Made by a program: the position numbers and the translations under genes. A stretch of 64,000 nt of DNA, taken from Planosporangium thailandense (lineage in GTDB: Bacteria; Actinomycetota; Actinomycetes; Mycobacteriales; Micromonosporaceae). The stretch spans positions 124,001 through 188,000 of the forward strand of contig NZ_JAATVY010000001.1 of NCBI RefSeq assembly GCF_011947195.1, given 5' to 3'. The notes beneath the pieces are model-generated. The model saw nothing but the letters and a program-made list of their open reading frames with translations. It was not told the origin of the DNA and searched no databases. Below are positions 1 to 9,372 of the stretch, one piece after another. How positions within the stretch are numbered: position 1 is the first letter of the stretch; each line of letters starts with the position of its first letter.

Positions 1-24
1 CGTTTCGAGGTGGGCCAGGCCTGA
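1..24 (+). CDS. tsf: Elongation factor Ts, last 7 codons (partial)
   Basis: The window opens inside a gene: the first 24 bases read RFEVGQA followed by TGA. This matches the usual C-terminal end of actinobacterial EF-Ts, the nucleotide exchange factor for EF-Tu. The identification rests on those seven residues plus position, since tsf is the normal gene upstream of pyrH and frr in actinomycetes. The rest lies outside the window. Confidence 0.75.
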   Translation, partial: RFEVGQA

Positions 25-42
25 CGGCCGACAGTCGCCATA

Positions 43-89
43 ACAAGGGGGTCGCCGGTGTCCGTGCAGGACCGCCGCGGCCCCCTTGT
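43..89 (+). terminator. Rho-independent-type terminator after tsf
   Basis: A perfect 9-bp outer stem (ACAAGGGGG at 43-51 with CCCCCTTGT at 81-89) encloses a second GTCC/GGAC helix. It lies 19 bases after the tsf stop codon. There is no U tract, as is usual in high-GC actinomycetes. It probably separates the rpsB-tsf transcript from pyrH. Confidence 0.7.
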
Positions 90-181
90 CATAAACAGAG
101 GACCGCGGTGTAGACGAACAGTCGACGCACCGGTCGTCCGCCGGACGCCGTAGAACCAGACACACGACGGAGGGGCTCCCG

Positions 182-943
182 ATGACGAACACCGCCGAGT
201 TGGCCGTACCCGCATCCATGGCGGGCGAGCACGCACGCGCCCGCCGGGTGGTGTTGAAACTGTCCGGGGAGGTCTTCGGAGGTGGCGCGGTCGGTGTCGA
301 TCCCAACGTCGTCCAGCAGATAGCCAGTCAGATCGCCACGGTCGTGCGCAAGGGCGTCCAGGTCGCGGTCGTGGTCGGCGGTGGAAACTTCTTCCGCGGG
401 GCCGAGCTGCAGCGCCACGGCATGGACCGGGCCCGCGCCGACTACATGGGCATGCTCGGCACCGTGATGAACTGCCTGGCGCTCCAGGACTTCCTGGAGA
501 AGGAGGGCATCGAGACCCGGGTGCAGTCGGCGATCAACATGGCACAGGTCGCCGAGCCGTACATTCCGCGCCGTGCCATCCGCCACCTGGAAAAGAGCCG
601 CGTGGTGATCTTCGGCGCGGGCGCCGGAATGCCGTATTTTTCCACCGACACGGTTGCTGCCCAGCGGGCCCTCGAGATCCACGCCGACGCGGTCCTCATG
701 AGCAAGAACGGTGTCGACGGCGTCTACACCGCCGATCCGCGTACCGATCCGACCGCGACCAAGCTCGACACGGTGACGTTCGAGGAGGCGCTTCGACGGG
801 GACTGCGGGTGGCGGACGCGGCCGCCTTCAGCTTGTGCATGGACAACCGCCTGCCCATGCTCGTTTTTGGGGCCGAGGGTGCGGACACCATCATTCGTGC
901 CGTTATTGGTGAGAGGATCGGGACGCTCATCACGGCGGCGTGA
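182..943 (+). CDS. pyrH: UMP kinase
   Basis: Phosphorylates UMP to UDP with ATP in cytoplasmic pyrimidine synthesis. The family is hexameric and typically activated by GTP and inhibited by UTP. The 253-residue product has the amino-acid-kinase fold: KLSGE near residues 26-30 (phosphate binding), [10 protein letters not shown] near 64-73 and [13 protein letters not shown] near 173-185. About 20 extra residues precede the conserved core, as in other actinobacterial PyrH proteins. The ATG is preceded by GGAGGGG at suitable spacing. It lies between tsf and frr, the classical order, and the 58-base gap to frr suggests co-transcription. Confidence 0.97.
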   Translation: MTNTAELAVPASMAGEHARARRVVLKLSGEVFGGGAVGVDPNVVQQIASQIATVVRKGVQVAVVVGGGNFFRGAELQRHGMDRARADYMGMLGTVMNCLALQDFLEKEGIETRVQSAINMAQVAEPYIPRRAIRHLEKSRVVIFGAGAGMPYFSTDTVAAQRALEIHADAVLMSKNGVDGVYTADPRTDPTATKLDTVTFEEALRRGLRVADAAAFSLCMDNRLPMLVFGAEGADTIIRAVIGERIGTLITAA

Positions 944-1001
944 GGCCGGTAGGCCCCACGGGCTGTTGAGGGCCCACAGACTAAAGGAGGCGACGGAGTA
1001 C

Positions 1002-1559
1002 GTGATCGACGAGACACTCTTCGAGGCCGAGGAGAAGATGGACCGGGCGATCGCTTTCGCCAAGGAGGAGTTCGCGACGATCCGGACCGGCCGTGCCACG
1101 CCGGCGATGTTCGCCAAGATCATGATTGACTACTACGGCACGCCGACGGCGCTTCCCCAGATGGCCTCCATCGCCGTGCCGGAGCCGCGCATGGCGATTA
1201 TCAAGCCGTACGACAACTCGCAGCTGCACGCCATGGAGAAGGCGATCCGCGACTCGGACCTCGGTGTAAATCCGAACAACGAGGGAACCCAGCTTCGCAT
1301 TCTGCTGCCGCAGATGACCGAAGAGCGTCGCCGCGACATGATCAAGGTTGCGCGGCACAAGGGCGAAGAGGCCAAGGTGGCCATCCGCAACGTTCGGCGC
1401 AAGGCCAAGGAAGAGCTCGAACGCCTGATCAAGGACGGCGAGGCGGGTGAGGATGAGGTACGCAGGGCCGAGAAGGAGCTCGACGACCTCACCCACAAGT
1501 ACGTGGCCAACGTCGACGAGGTCGTCCGGCACAAGGAAGCCGAGCTCCTCGAGGTCTGA
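1002..1559 (+). CDS. frr: Ribosome recycling factor
   Basis: Splits post-termination ribosomes together with EF-G. The 185-residue length is exactly that of the family. GTG at 1002 is chosen because AAAGGAGG (983-990) precedes it and because the product then starts [13 protein letters not shown], the conserved first helix. The longer in-frame extension upstream overlaps pyrH and has no family similarity. The long three-helix-bundle residues are present, including GRATPAMF near residue 31 and PQMTEERR near 105. Its stop overlaps the start of cdsA by one base, indicating translational coupling. Confidence 0.97.
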   Translation: MIDETLFEAEEKMDRAIAFAKEEFATIRTGRATPAMFAKIMIDYYGTPTALPQMASIAVPEPRMAIIKPYDNSQLHAMEKAIRDSDLGVNPNNEGTQLRILLPQMTEERRRDMIKVARHKGEEAKVAIRNVRRKAKEELERLIKDGEAGEDEVRRAEKELDDLTHKYVANVDEVVRHKEAELLEV

Positions 1560-2863
1560 TGGCGCACCTCGACTCCCCGGGCTGGCCCGATCCGACGGAT
1601 CCGGGCCACGATGATCCCCGCCTGGGCCGACAGCGGGCGCGGCACGCCGATGCCGCGCCCGACGCGTACCCGCAATCGTGGTCGAACGGCAGCCATGACG
1701 CAGAGACCGGCTTCCGCCTCCGGCTCGACGCCGACCCGCCGCGGGAGCGCGGCCGGCACGCGGCGGCGGAGACCGTCGACGACGTGCCGACGGCCGGGCT
1801 CCGGCCGGCCGGTCCCGACCTGGTCTGGGGGGACCCGTCCGCCACGGCCGAGTTCGCGCCGGCTCAGGACGCCACTGCCGAGTTCGCGGCGCCCCAGGGC
1901 GCCACGGCCGAGTTCGCGGCGCCCCAGGACGCCACGGCCGAGTTCGCCGCTGTGACCGACGACAACATCGAGGGTGGGGACGAGGTCGGCCAGGTGGAGG
2001 CGGCCGGCATCTCCGAGGCGTCGCCCACCCCCGCGCCCGTCAAGAAGGGCGGCCGGGCCGGGCGCAACCTCCCCGCCGCGATCGGGGTGGGCGTGACGCT
2101 CGGAGGCATCGTCGTGGCGTCGCTGTTCCTGTGGCGGCCCGCGTTCGTGGCGGTCGCCGCTGTCGCCATGATCGTCGCCACCTGGGAAATGGTCCGGGCG
2201 GTGCGCTCCGGGGGCCTGCGGCCGCCGATGGTCCCGCTGGTCGCCGGTGGCATGGCGATGGCCGGTCTGGCCTGGTACGGCGGGGCCGAGGCGCTCATCC
2301 TCGGGCTGATCGCCACGGCGGTCGCGGCCCTCGTATGGCGGCTGGCGGACGGTCCGGCCGGTTATCACCGTGACGTCGTGGCGGCCGTGCTCATCGCCGT
2401 GTACGTGCCGTTCCTCGGCGGCTTCGCCGTACTGCTGGCGCGTCCGGACAGCGGCAGCCTTCGCGTACTGGCCACGCTCGCCGCCGTCGTGCTGTCCGAT
2501 ACCGGCGGTTATGTCGCCGGTGTCTTCTTCGGCAAGCGGCCCATGGCGCCGTCGGTGAGTCCGAAGAAGTCCTGGGAGGGTACGGCCGGATCACTGCTCG
2601 CCGCCGCGGTCGGCGGCGCGCTGATGCTGCACTTCATGGTCGACGTGCCCTGGTGGCACGGAGCGCTCTTCGGTCTGGCCGTGGCCGTGGCGGGCGTGCT
2701 CGGCGACCTGGCGGAGTCGCTCATCAAGCGTGACCTGGGCATCAAGGACATGAGCAGCCTGCTGCCCGGGCACGGTGGGCTCATGGACCGGCTGGACTCG
2801 ATCCTGTTCGCCGTACCGACGGCCGTCGCCGTGCTGGCGCTCGTGGCGCCGGTCACGACGTGA
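1559..2863 (+). CDS. cdsA: Phosphatidate cytidylyltransferase with long repetitive N-terminus
   Basis: Makes CDP-diacylglycerol from phosphatidic acid and CTP in the membrane; this feeds phospholipid synthesis, including PgsA encoded later in the window. The C-terminal family signature is intact: SLIKRD near residue 386 followed by PGHGGLMDR near 404. About eight hydrophobic segments run from residue ~165 to the end. Total length is 434, whereas the family core is about 270. The first ~160 residues are a charged, proline/alanine-rich cytoplasmic extension with a 10-residue tandem repeat ([10 protein letters not shown]-like, residues ~95-131). The ATG overlaps the frr stop. Confidence 0.95.
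   Translation: MAHLDSPGWPDPTDPGHDDPRLGRQRARHADAAPDAYPQSWSNGSHDAETGFRLRLDADPPRERGRHAAAETVDDVPTAGLRPAGPDLVWGDPSATAEFAPAQDATAEFAAPQGATAEFAAPQDATAEFAAVTDDNIEGGDEVGQVEAAGISEASPTPAPVKKGGRAGRNLPAAIGVGVTLGGIVVASLFLWRPAFVAVAAVAMIVATWEMVRAVRSGGLRPPMVPLVAGGMAMAGLAWYGGAEALILGLIATAVAALVWRLADGPAGYHRDVVAAVLIAVYVPFLGGFAVLLARPDSGSLRVLATLAAVVLSDTGGYVAGVFFGKRPMAPSVSPKKSWEGTAGSLLAAAVGGALMLHFMVDVPWWHGALFGLAVAVAGVLGDLAESLIKRDLGIKDMSSLLPGHGGLMDRLDSILFAVPTAVAVLALVAPVTT
1841..1950 (+). repeat. 30-bp in-frame tandem repeat inside cdsA
   Basis: Units begin at 1841, 1871, 1901 and 1931, giving about 3.7 copies of a 30-bp unit that encodes ten residues ([10 protein letters not shown]-like). Only a few bases differ between units, so expansion looks recent. 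The repeat lies in the disordered N-terminal extension, not in the catalytic domain. Confidence 0.9.
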
Positions 2864-2966
2864 AGGATGGACGAATCGGCCGGCCGGGCAGGGCCGCGAG
2901 TCTTTCCGGCATGGTGCGCGCCTGCCGCCGCCGAACTGGCCCGCGGCATGGAACACTGGAGAGGCC

Positions 2967-4100
2967 ATGACAGCTCTCCCGATCATTGACAGCTCCGCGT
3001 CGCAGGCCAACCCGCCTGCGCGGCGGCGAGCTGCCATGCCACCGCGCCATCTTGCCGATCTCGATCCCGCCGAACGCCGAGCCGCCGTCGCTGACCTGGG
3101 GGAGCGCGAGTTCCGCGCTGGCCAGTTGTCGACCCATTACTTCGGTCGGCTCGTCCGTGACCCGGCCGCCATGACCGACCTGCCCGCCGCCACGCGCGCC
3201 CGGCTGGCCGAGTCCATGCTGCCCTCGTTGCTGACTCCTGTGCGGGAGCTGACCTGCGACGACGGCGCCACCCGCAAGACGCTGTGGCGGCTGCACGACG
3301 GCTCGCTGGTCGAGAGCGTCCTGATGGGTTACCCCGACCGGGTCACGGTCTGCGTCTCCAGCCAGGCCGGCTGCGGCATGGCGTGCCCGTTCTGCGCCAC
3401 CGGCCAGGCGGGACTGACCCGCAACCTCTCAACGGCCGAGATCGTCGACCAGGTCGTCTCGTTCGCGGCCATCGCCGCGAGCGGCGCGATCCCCGGCTCG
3501 CCGGCCCGGCTGTCCCACGTGGTGTTCATGGGCATGGGGGAGCCGCTGGCCAACTACCCGCGTGTGATCAACGCGGTGCGGCGCCTGACCGATCCCGCTC
3601 CGGATGGTCTCGGCCTGTCCCAGCGCCACATCACCGTCTCGACCGTCGGCCTGGTGCCGGCGATCCGTCGGCTGACCGCGGAGGGGCTGTCCGTGACGCT
3701 GGCGCTGTCGCTGCACGCCCCCGACGATGAGCTGCGCGACGAACTCGTGCCGGTCAACCAGCGGTGGAAGGTCGCCGAAGTGCTCGACACGGCGTGGGCG
3801 TACGCCGAGCAAACCGGCCGCCGTGTGTCGATCGAGTACGCCATGATCAGAGACGTGAATGATCAACCCTGGCGGGCAGATCTCCTCGGAGAACTCTTGT
3901 CGGGCCGGCTCGCTCATGTCAATCTCATTCCGCTGAACCCGACTCCGGGAAGCAGGTGGGACGCGAGTCCGAAGCCGGTCGAGCGTGAATTCGTCCGGCG
4001 GCTTCGGGCGGCCGGAGTTCCGACCACCGTCCGTGACACCCGGGGCCGCGAAATCGATGGAGCGTGTGGACAACTCGCGGCTTCGGGAGTGGGACAGTGA
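2967..4100 (+). CDS. rlmN: 23S rRNA (adenine-2503-C2)/tRNA methyltransferase
   Basis: Radical-SAM enzyme that methylates C2 of A2503 in 23S rRNA and A37 of some tRNAs. The 377-residue product has the cluster motif CGMACPFC near residue 135 and the methyl-carrying cysteine in IDGACGQL near residue 361. The middle holds GMGEPLANY and the SAM-binding strands. ATG at 2967 is preferred because GGAGAGG lies just upstream; the open frame extends further 5' but overlaps cdsA without similarity. It follows cdsA by 103 bases, the usual actinobacterial order. Confidence 0.95.
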   Translation: MTALPIIDSSASQANPPARRRAAMPPRHLADLDPAERRAAVADLGEREFRAGQLSTHYFGRLVRDPAAMTDLPAATRARLAESMLPSLLTPVRELTCDDGATRKTLWRLHDGSLVESVLMGYPDRVTVCVSSQAGCGMACPFCATGQAGLTRNLSTAEIVDQVVSFAAIAASGAIPGSPARLSHVVFMGMGEPLANYPRVINAVRRLTDPAPDGLGLSQRHITVSTVGLVPAIRRLTAEGLSVTLALSLHAPDDELRDELVPVNQRWKVAEVLDTAWAYAEQTGRRVSIEYAMIRDVNDQPWRADLLGELLSGRLAHVNLIPLNPTPGSRWDASPKPVEREFVRRLRAAGVPTTVRDTRGREIDGACGQLAASGVGQ

Positions 4101-4191
4101 GCGTGACCGTAGAGCGAAGCGGGCCCCGCAGTCGCGAATACAGGGTTGTAATGAGCACGGGGCAGCTCGGCGCAGCTAGCGAGGAGACACG

Positions 4192-5115
4192 GTGACGAGT
4201 CAGGGTCAGCGCTTCCGGCGTAAGGCGCTGCGTCGCGGGTACAAGGTCGACGAGGTGGACGCGTTCCTCGACCGGGTGGAGGCCACGCTCGCAGGTGACC
4301 CGCCCGGTGGCGTCCCGGTCTCCGCCCAGGAGGTGCACGACGTCGTCTTCCGCGTGCGGTTCGGCGGATACGACGAGTGGCAGGTGGACCTGCACCTCGA
4401 CCGGGTCGAGCGGCAGCTCGCCGAGCTGGAGGAGCGCACCGCGGCCTACGGGCGCGAGCAGCGGGCTCCGCAGCCCAGCGAGCGGATGGCTCCGCCGGAC
4501 CGGATGGCCCCGGCAGAGCGCATGGCGCCGCCCATGATGCGCGACGACCGGATGATGCCGCCTCCGCCGATGGCGCCGCCCATGAATCCGCCCATGACGC
4601 CGCCTCCGATGGCGCCGCGGCCCGTCGCGCCCGCGCCGGCCGGACCGCCGCCCGGCGGCTTCGACCCGTACGACGAGCCCACCCGGTTCAGCGGCGGCTA
4701 CGACAACCCGTTCGAGCCCGGCCGGCACGGCAAGAGCGAGATGACCACCGAGATCCGGATACCCGACAGCGGGTTCGGCCGGCCGTACGCGCCTGCCGGT
4801 CCGCCACCCACCCCCGCCGGCCCGCCCACCCCGGTCAGCACGCCGAACATGTCCCTGCCGCCGGAGGTCGCCCACATCGACCAGCTGCGCCGGACGTTCC
4901 AGCTGCGCCGGTTCGGCAGCGGGTACGACCGGGTGCAGGTCGATCGGCTGTTCGAGAACATCGTGAGCGCGATGGCGTCGGGTCGCGGGCCGGTCGCGCT
5001 GAGTGAAGCCGAGCTGGATCCGTCGCAGTTCAGCCTCGTGCCGGGCGGCTACTTCGAGGCCGAGGTGGACGCGGCGCTCAAGGAGGTACGGGACATCCTG
5101 GGCCGCCGCCGCTGA
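4192..5115 (+). CDS. DivIVA-domain repeat protein
   Basis: A 307-residue cytoplasmic protein with four short modules of the DivIVA type, each centred on GY(D/K)xxxVDxxL. They lie near residues 17-33 (GYKVDEVDAFLDRV), 60-82 (GGYDEWQVDLHLDRV), 232-250 (GYDRVQVDRLFENI) and 281-300 (GYFEAEVDAALKEV). The first pair and last pair are separated by a methionine/proline-rich linker, about residues 95-160. DivIVA domains bind curved membrane and organise polar growth in actinomycetes, so a scaffold role is plausible, but the long coiled coil of true DivIVA/Wag31 is absent. GTG at 4192 has a GAGGAG ribosome site. The next gene starts 4 bases after its stop. Confidence 0.8.
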   Translation: MTSQGQRFRRKALRRGYKVDEVDAFLDRVEATLAGDPPGGVPVSAQEVHDVVFRVRFGGYDEWQVDLHLDRVERQLAELEERTAAYGREQRAPQPSERMAPPDRMAPAERMAPPMMRDDRMMPPPPMAPPMNPPMTPPPMAPRPVAPAPAGPPPGGFDPYDEPTRFSGGYDNPFEPGRHGKSEMTTEIRIPDSGFGRPYAPAGPPPTPAGPPTPVSTPNMSLPPEVAHIDQLRRTFQLRRFGSGYDRVQVDRLFENIVSAMASGRGPVALSEAELDPSQFSLVPGGYFEAEVDAALKEVRDILGRRR

Positions 5116-5118
5116 CCG

Positions 5119-7272
5119 GTGAACCCGCTCCTCTTCCCGCTGGTGCTGCTGCCGGCGGGCACGATCGTCCTTCTCGGGTACGCGGTGCGGCCGCGTACCC
5201 GGGTGGTCGCGCCCGGCCGGCTGACGCTCGTACGTACCGCCGTGCTGGCCGGTGGCTACACGGTGGGGAGCGTCGAGGCGCTGTCCGCGCTGCACCGGCT
5301 GACGACGGCCGGGGTGGCGTCCGCCTGGGTACTGGCCCTGCTTCTGACGGGCCTGGCAGCCGGGTGGCGGCGCCGCGGTGACCGCCCGGGCGGCGGCGAG
5401 CCGCGCACTCCGTTGGGGGACCGCTGGCGGGGGCTGACCCGCGCCGAGCGCTGGGTCGCCATCGCCGTCGGCTGCCTGCTGCTGGGCGAGCTGGCGCTCG
5501 CGCTCGTCTCGCCGCCCAACACGTTCGACGCGCAGACCTACCACCTGCCCAAGATCGAGCATTGGGTGGCCGACCAGGACGTGGCGTTCTACCCGGTGCG
5601 GATCCATCGCCAGGTCACCTACGCGCCGGGCGCGGAGTACGTGCTGCTGCACCTTCGCCTGCTCACCGGCGGCGACGCCCTGTACGGCCTGCTTCAGTGG
5701 TCGGCCGGGGTGATCGCGGTCCTCGCCGTCACCCGGCTCACCGCGCAGCTCGGCGGCGGCCGTCGCGCCCAGCTACTGGCGGCGTTCGTACTGGCCAGCA
5801 CCCCGGCGCTGGTACTCGAAGCGAGCAGTACGCAGACCGACCTCGTCGTGGCCGGCTGGGTGGCGTGCCTCGCGACGCTGGCGCTCGACGGTGTCGGCGG
5901 CCACCCGGCGAAAGCGGCGAAAGCAGCGCCGACGCGGCTGGCCGGGCCGGCGACGGTGGTGCTGCTCGGTGTCGCCACTGGGTTGATCGCGCTGACGAAG
6001 CAGACCGGCCTGTTCGCGGCCGCGCCGCTGCTGCTCTGGTGGGGGCTGGCCGGGCTGCGCCGGGGCGCCGACGCCGGCCGATGGGGCCGGGCGGTCGCCG
6101 GCCTCGCCGCGGCCACGCTGGTCATCCTGGCCCTCACGACGGCGATCACCGGGTCGTACGTGTGGCGCGTCTACACCGAGTTCGGCAACCCGCTCGGCCC
6201 GGACTACCTCCGGACCTCGATCACGATGCAGCGGCACGACCCGGCGGCGGTCGTCGTCAACGGGCTGCGGCAGGCGCAGACGCTGCTCGACACGCCCGTG
6301 CCCGTCGTGAGCCGGGCGACGGCGGCCGGCGTGGAGGCGGTGTCACGCCGGCTGGGCGTGAACCCGTCGGACCCGGCGATCACCTTCGACGACACGCAGT
6401 TCCCGGTCGCGGCGTGGTACCCGTCGGAGGACAAGGCGGCGTACCCGGTACAGGCCTTGATCATGATGGTCGGGGTGGCGGTCTGCCTCGTCCGGCCGGC
6501 GCTCGGTGGCGTCCGCGCGGCGGCCGGACGGCGCCGGGCGTACGCCCTGGTCGTGCTGGCCGGCCTCGCGCTGCACGCGTCGATGCTGAAGTGGCAGCCG
6601 TGGGGTAACCGGCTGTTCCTGTACCTGGTGGTCCTGGCGGCGCCGCCAGCCGGGCTGATGCTGGCCGCGGTGCTCAAGGCGGCCGGAGAGCGGCAGGCAC
6701 ACACGCCCGAGCGGCAGGCACACACGGCCGAGCGGCAGGCAAACACGCCCGAGCGGCAGGAACACACGCCCGTGCGGCGCCCGCGCGCCCGGGCGGCGCT
6801 CGCGGGCTTCGTGACCGCGGTCCTCGTGGTGGGTGGCGTGGCGGGTGGGCTGTCGGTGGCGTACGGGTGGCCGCGGCGGCTCGTCGGGTCGCAGTCGGTG
6901 TTCGCGCTCGACCGGTGGCACGCCCGCTTCGTCACGCGTCCGGCGTGGGCCGACGAGTACACCGCCGTGGCGGCCGTGGTGCGCGCCTCCGGTGCCCGGA
7001 ACGTCGGGATCATCCAGCAGAACGACACCTGGGAGTACCCGTGGTGGCTGCTGTTACCCGGCCGCAAGCTGATCGCGTTGACCTCGATGCTGCCGCACCA
7101 CCCGCCGTCCTACTCCCGGCTCGACGCCGTGGTGTGCGCGGGTTCCGAGGCGGCGTGCCGCAATGCGGCGCCGGCCGGCTGGCAGGTGCACATGGACGGC
7201 GAGGTGGGCTGGGCGCTGCCGCCGGGCCGGGTGCCGCCGACCGCGAGCGCGTCGGCGGCCCCGAACCGTTGA
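5119..7272 (+). CDS. Multipass membrane glycosyltransferase (GT39/ArnT-like fold)
   Basis: A 717-residue membrane protein with about ten hydrophobic segments. After an N-terminal region of four segments comes FDAQTYHLPKIEHW near residue 135, which resembles the first periplasmic loop of polyprenyl-phosphate-dependent GT-C transferases, where an Asp is catalytic. I infer transfer of a sugar or similar group from a lipid carrier; acceptor and donor are unknown. A four-copy ERQAHTP repeat (residues ~524-551) sits in a cytoplasmic loop, and the C-terminal ~130 residues form a soluble domain. GTG at 5119 follows the DivIVA-repeat gene by 3 bases, so the two are probably co-translated. Confidence 0.7.
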   Translation: MNPLLFPLVLLPAGTIVLLGYAVRPRTRVVAPGRLTLVRTAVLAGGYTVGSVEALSALHRLTTAGVASAWVLALLLTGLAAGWRRRGDRPGGGEPRTPLGDRWRGLTRAERWVAIAVGCLLLGELALALVSPPNTFDAQTYHLPKIEHWVADQDVAFYPVRIHRQVTYAPGAEYVLLHLRLLTGGDALYGLLQWSAGVIAVLAVTRLTAQLGGGRRAQLLAAFVLASTPALVLEASSTQTDLVVAGWVACLATLALDGVGGHPAKAAKAAPTRLAGPATVVLLGVATGLIALTKQTGLFAAAPLLLWWGLAGLRRGADAGRWGRAVAGLAAATLVILALTTAITGSYVWRVYTEFGNPLGPDYLRTSITMQRHDPAAVVVNGLRQAQTLLDTPVPVVSRATAAGVEAVSRRLGVNPSDPAITFDDTQFPVAAWYPSEDKAAYPVQALIMMVGVAVCLVRPALGGVRAAAGRRRAYALVVLAGLALHASMLKWQPWGNRLFLYLVVLAAPPAGLMLAAVLKAAGERQAHTPERQAHTAERQANTPERQEHTPVRRPRARAALAGFVTAVLVVGGVAGGLSVAYGWPRRLVGSQSVFALDRWHARFVTRPAWADEYTAVAAVVRASGARNVGIIQQNDTWEYPWWLLLPGRKLIALTSMLPHHPPSYSRLDAVVCAGSEAACRNAAPAGWQVHMDGEVGWALPPGRVPPTASASAAPNR
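6688..6771 (+). repeat. 21-bp in-frame tandem repeat (4 copies)
   Basis: Four 21-bp units encode ERQAHTP, ERQAHTA, ERQANTP and ERQEHTP. They lie in a hydrophilic loop between two membrane segments of the glycosyltransferase. Copy number is likely to vary between strains. Confidence 0.9.
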
Positions 7273-7284
7273 CGCGCGGGTCGT

Positions 7285-7506
7285 TCAGCCGCGCAGGCCG
7301 TTGCGGCGCAGCACCCAGTCGCCGACGAGCATGACCACGATGAGGGCGGCCAGACCGATCAGGAAGTAGTTCTCGGTGTTGCCCTTGTGGTTACCGATGG
7401 TCATGAGCAGCAGGATCACGATCGCGGCGACCGCGCCGATCCGGGCTTTCCGCGGGTTGGTCGGCTTGAGCTGATCGGGAGAGAGAACCGGCTCGTTCCC
7501 AGCCAC
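7285..7506 (-). CDS. DUF2631 small membrane protein
   Basis: A 73-residue protein matching what I recall of the DUF2631 family: a short polar N-terminus (NEPVLSPDQLKPTNPRKAR), a first hydrophobic segment near residues 24-38, the loop NHKGNTEN, a second segment near 47-63, and the ending DWVLRRNGLRG. GTG at 7506 is chosen because GGAAGGA precedes it and family members start with MAGNEP-like residues. The longer open frame is non-homologous. The function is unknown. It converges on the glycosyltransferase and is divergent from the Rieske fusion gene. Confidence 0.8.
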   Translation of the reverse strand: MAGNEPVLSPDQLKPTNPRKARIGAVAAIVILLLMTIGNHKGNTENYFLIGLAALIVVMLVGDWVLRRNGLRG

Positions 7507-7667
7507 GTTGGTGGTCCTTCCACTCGGTTGTTCGCGATTAGTTTGGCACGCCCGGGTTGCCGACCCGCGCGGGGTGTACGGCGCGGGCAACCCTGTCTCG
7601 GTTTGCCGGTCACTTCTCGGGTAGCGTCGGGGCCGGAAAGGCAGATCGGTGACAGGAGGGACGTGCG

Positions 7668-9236
7668 GTGCGACTGACCGGGACTGGCCACGCGAGTATG
7701 CGCATCGATACCCCGGCGGGCAGTATCCTGTGCGACCCATGGGTCAACCCGGCGTACTTCGCCTCCTGGTTCCCCTTCCCGGACAACTCCCAGCTCGACT
7801 GGGAGACGCTGGGTGACGTCGACTACCTGTACGTGTCCCACCTGCACCGGGACCATTTCGACGCCGCGCACCTGAAGCGGTTCGTCACCAAGAAGGCGAC
7901 CGTCCTGCTGCCGGAGTACCCGACCAGCCAGCTCGAGGACGAACTGCGTGACCTCGGCTTCACCAGCTTCATCAAGACGAAGAGCAATGAGGTGCACGCC
8001 CTCGACGGCGGCCTGAACATCATGATCCAGGCGCTGATCTCGCCGACCGACGGCCCGATCGGCGACTCGTCGCTGTGGGTGGAGTACGACGGGGTCCGGG
8101 TGCTCAACCAGAACGACGCCCGCCCGACCGACCTGTCGATCTTCGCCGAGCTGGGCCACGTGCACGCGCACCTGCTGCAGTTCTCCGGCGCGATCTGGTA
8201 CCCGATGGTGTACGAGCTGCCAGAGTCCGCCAAGCGTGCGTTCGGCAAGCAGAAGCGCGACCGCCAGTTCGACCGGACGATCCGCTACATCGACGACCTG
8301 AAGGCGTCCTGGGTGTTCCCGATCGCCGGGCCCCCGTGCTTCCTCGACGACGAGCTGTGGCAGTTCAACGACATCTTCGGCGACGAGGGCAACATCTTCC
8401 CCGACCAGCAGTGGTTCGCCGACCACTACCGTGAGCTGGGCCGCGACAACGAGGTGATCCTGCTGCCGGGCACTGTCGCCGAGCTGACCGCCGACGACTG
8501 CAAGGTCACCCACCCGGTGCCGGACGTGCGGGAGTTCTTCGCCGACAAGAAGCCGTACCTCGAACAGATGCGGGAGCGTAAGCGCCCGATCATCGAGGCG
8601 GAGAAGGCGACCTGGCGGCACCCGGAGATCGACGTGCTGGCCGAGCTGAAGCGCCGCATCGAGCCGCTGCTCGAGGAGTCCATCTACATGGCCAAGGGCG
8701 TGGGTGGCCCGGTGCGCTTCGACCTCGTTGGTTACGACGGCGAGTCGGTCGAATCCATCGTCGTGGACTTCCCGGGCAAGGAGGTCCGGCCGTACGCCGA
8801 CGAGAAGGTCCGCTACCGCTTCCGCACCCAGCGGGAGTTGATCGAGCACCTGATCTACATCGACGAGGGGGACTGGGTGAACTCCCTGTTCCTGTCGTGC
8901 CGGTTCTCCGCTGCCCGCATCGGCCAGTACAACGAGTTCATCTACGCCTTCTTCAAGTGCCTGACCGAGGAGCGCCTGCAGTACGCCGAAGGCTGGTACG
9001 ACGAGCACGAGCGCACCACCGATGCCGAGGACATCACGCTCGGAGACTGGGTGGTGCAGCGGCGCTGCCCCCACCTCAAGGCCGACCTGACCCGCTTCGG
9101 CATGGTCGACGACGGGGTGCTGACCTGCCAACTGCACGGCTGGAAGTTCGACCTGGCCAGCGGGAAGTGCCTGACGAGCGTCGGCCACAAGGTGCGTGCC
9201 CGCAAGGCCGGCGAGCCGGCGGAATCGGCGTCGTAG
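7668..9236 (+). CDS. Metallo-beta-lactamase-fold hydrolase fused to a C-terminal Rieske [2Fe-2S] domain
   Basis: The 522-residue product begins with an MBL-fold domain (metal site HLHRDHFD near residues 58-65, further metal-ligand-like residues around 130-220) and ends with a Rieske domain: CPH at 467-469 and CQLHGW at 487-492, the C-x-H...C-x-x-H ligand set. Rieske plus MBL modules also occur in CMP-N-acetylneuraminate hydroxylase, but there the Rieske domain is N-terminal. I infer an oxidoreductase or hydroxylase-like activity; the substrate is unknown. GTG at 7668 has GGAGGG upstream. A hairpin terminator follows at 9271, and no partner oxidoreductase gene is adjacent. Confidence 0.8.
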   Translation: MRLTGTGHASMRIDTPAGSILCDPWVNPAYFASWFPFPDNSQLDWETLGDVDYLYVSHLHRDHFDAAHLKRFVTKKATVLLPEYPTSQLEDELRDLGFTSFIKTKSNEVHALDGGLNIMIQALISPTDGPIGDSSLWVEYDGVRVLNQNDARPTDLSIFAELGHVHAHLLQFSGAIWYPMVYELPESAKRAFGKQKRDRQFDRTIRYIDDLKASWVFPIAGPPCFLDDELWQFNDIFGDEGNIFPDQQWFADHYRELGRDNEVILLPGTVAELTADDCKVTHPVPDVREFFADKKPYLEQMRERKRPIIEAEKATWRHPEIDVLAELKRRIEPLLEESIYMAKGVGGPVRFDLVGYDGESVESIVVDFPGKEVRPYADEKVRYRFRTQRELIEHLIYIDEGDWVNSLFLSCRFSAARIGQYNEFIYAFFKCLTEERLQYAEGWYDEHERTTDAEDITLGDWVVQRRCPHLKADLTRFGMVDDGVLTCQLHGWKFDLASGKCLTSVGHKVRARKAGEPAESAS

Positions 9237-9270
9237 CGATCGGGCCGGCACCGCCCGCACAGCGACCTCC

Positions 9271-9310
9271 GGCACGGTGGTGTGATGTACCCCGTCACAC
9301 CCACCGTGCC
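9271..9310 (+). terminator. Terminator after the MBL/Rieske gene
   Basis: GGCACGGTGGTGTGA (9271-9285) pairs with 9295-9310 over 15 bp with a single bulged C; the loop is nine bases. It starts 35 bases after the stop codon and precedes the cold-shock gene's leader. Confidence 0.75.
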
Positions 9311-9344
9311 GTCGACGGCCGTGCTACCGTTGCCGACGTTGCAA

Positions 9345-9372
9345 TTGTGGTTCCCCAGAAACTGTGTAAGCG
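9345..9372 (+). promoter_or_regulatory. Possible sigma70-type promoter for the cold-shock gene
   Basis: TTGTGG (9345-9350), a 16-base spacer and TAAGCG (9367-9372) lie between the upstream terminator and the gene. If used, it gives a leader of about 120 bases. Neither hexamer is a strong match, so this is tentative. Confidence 0.3.
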
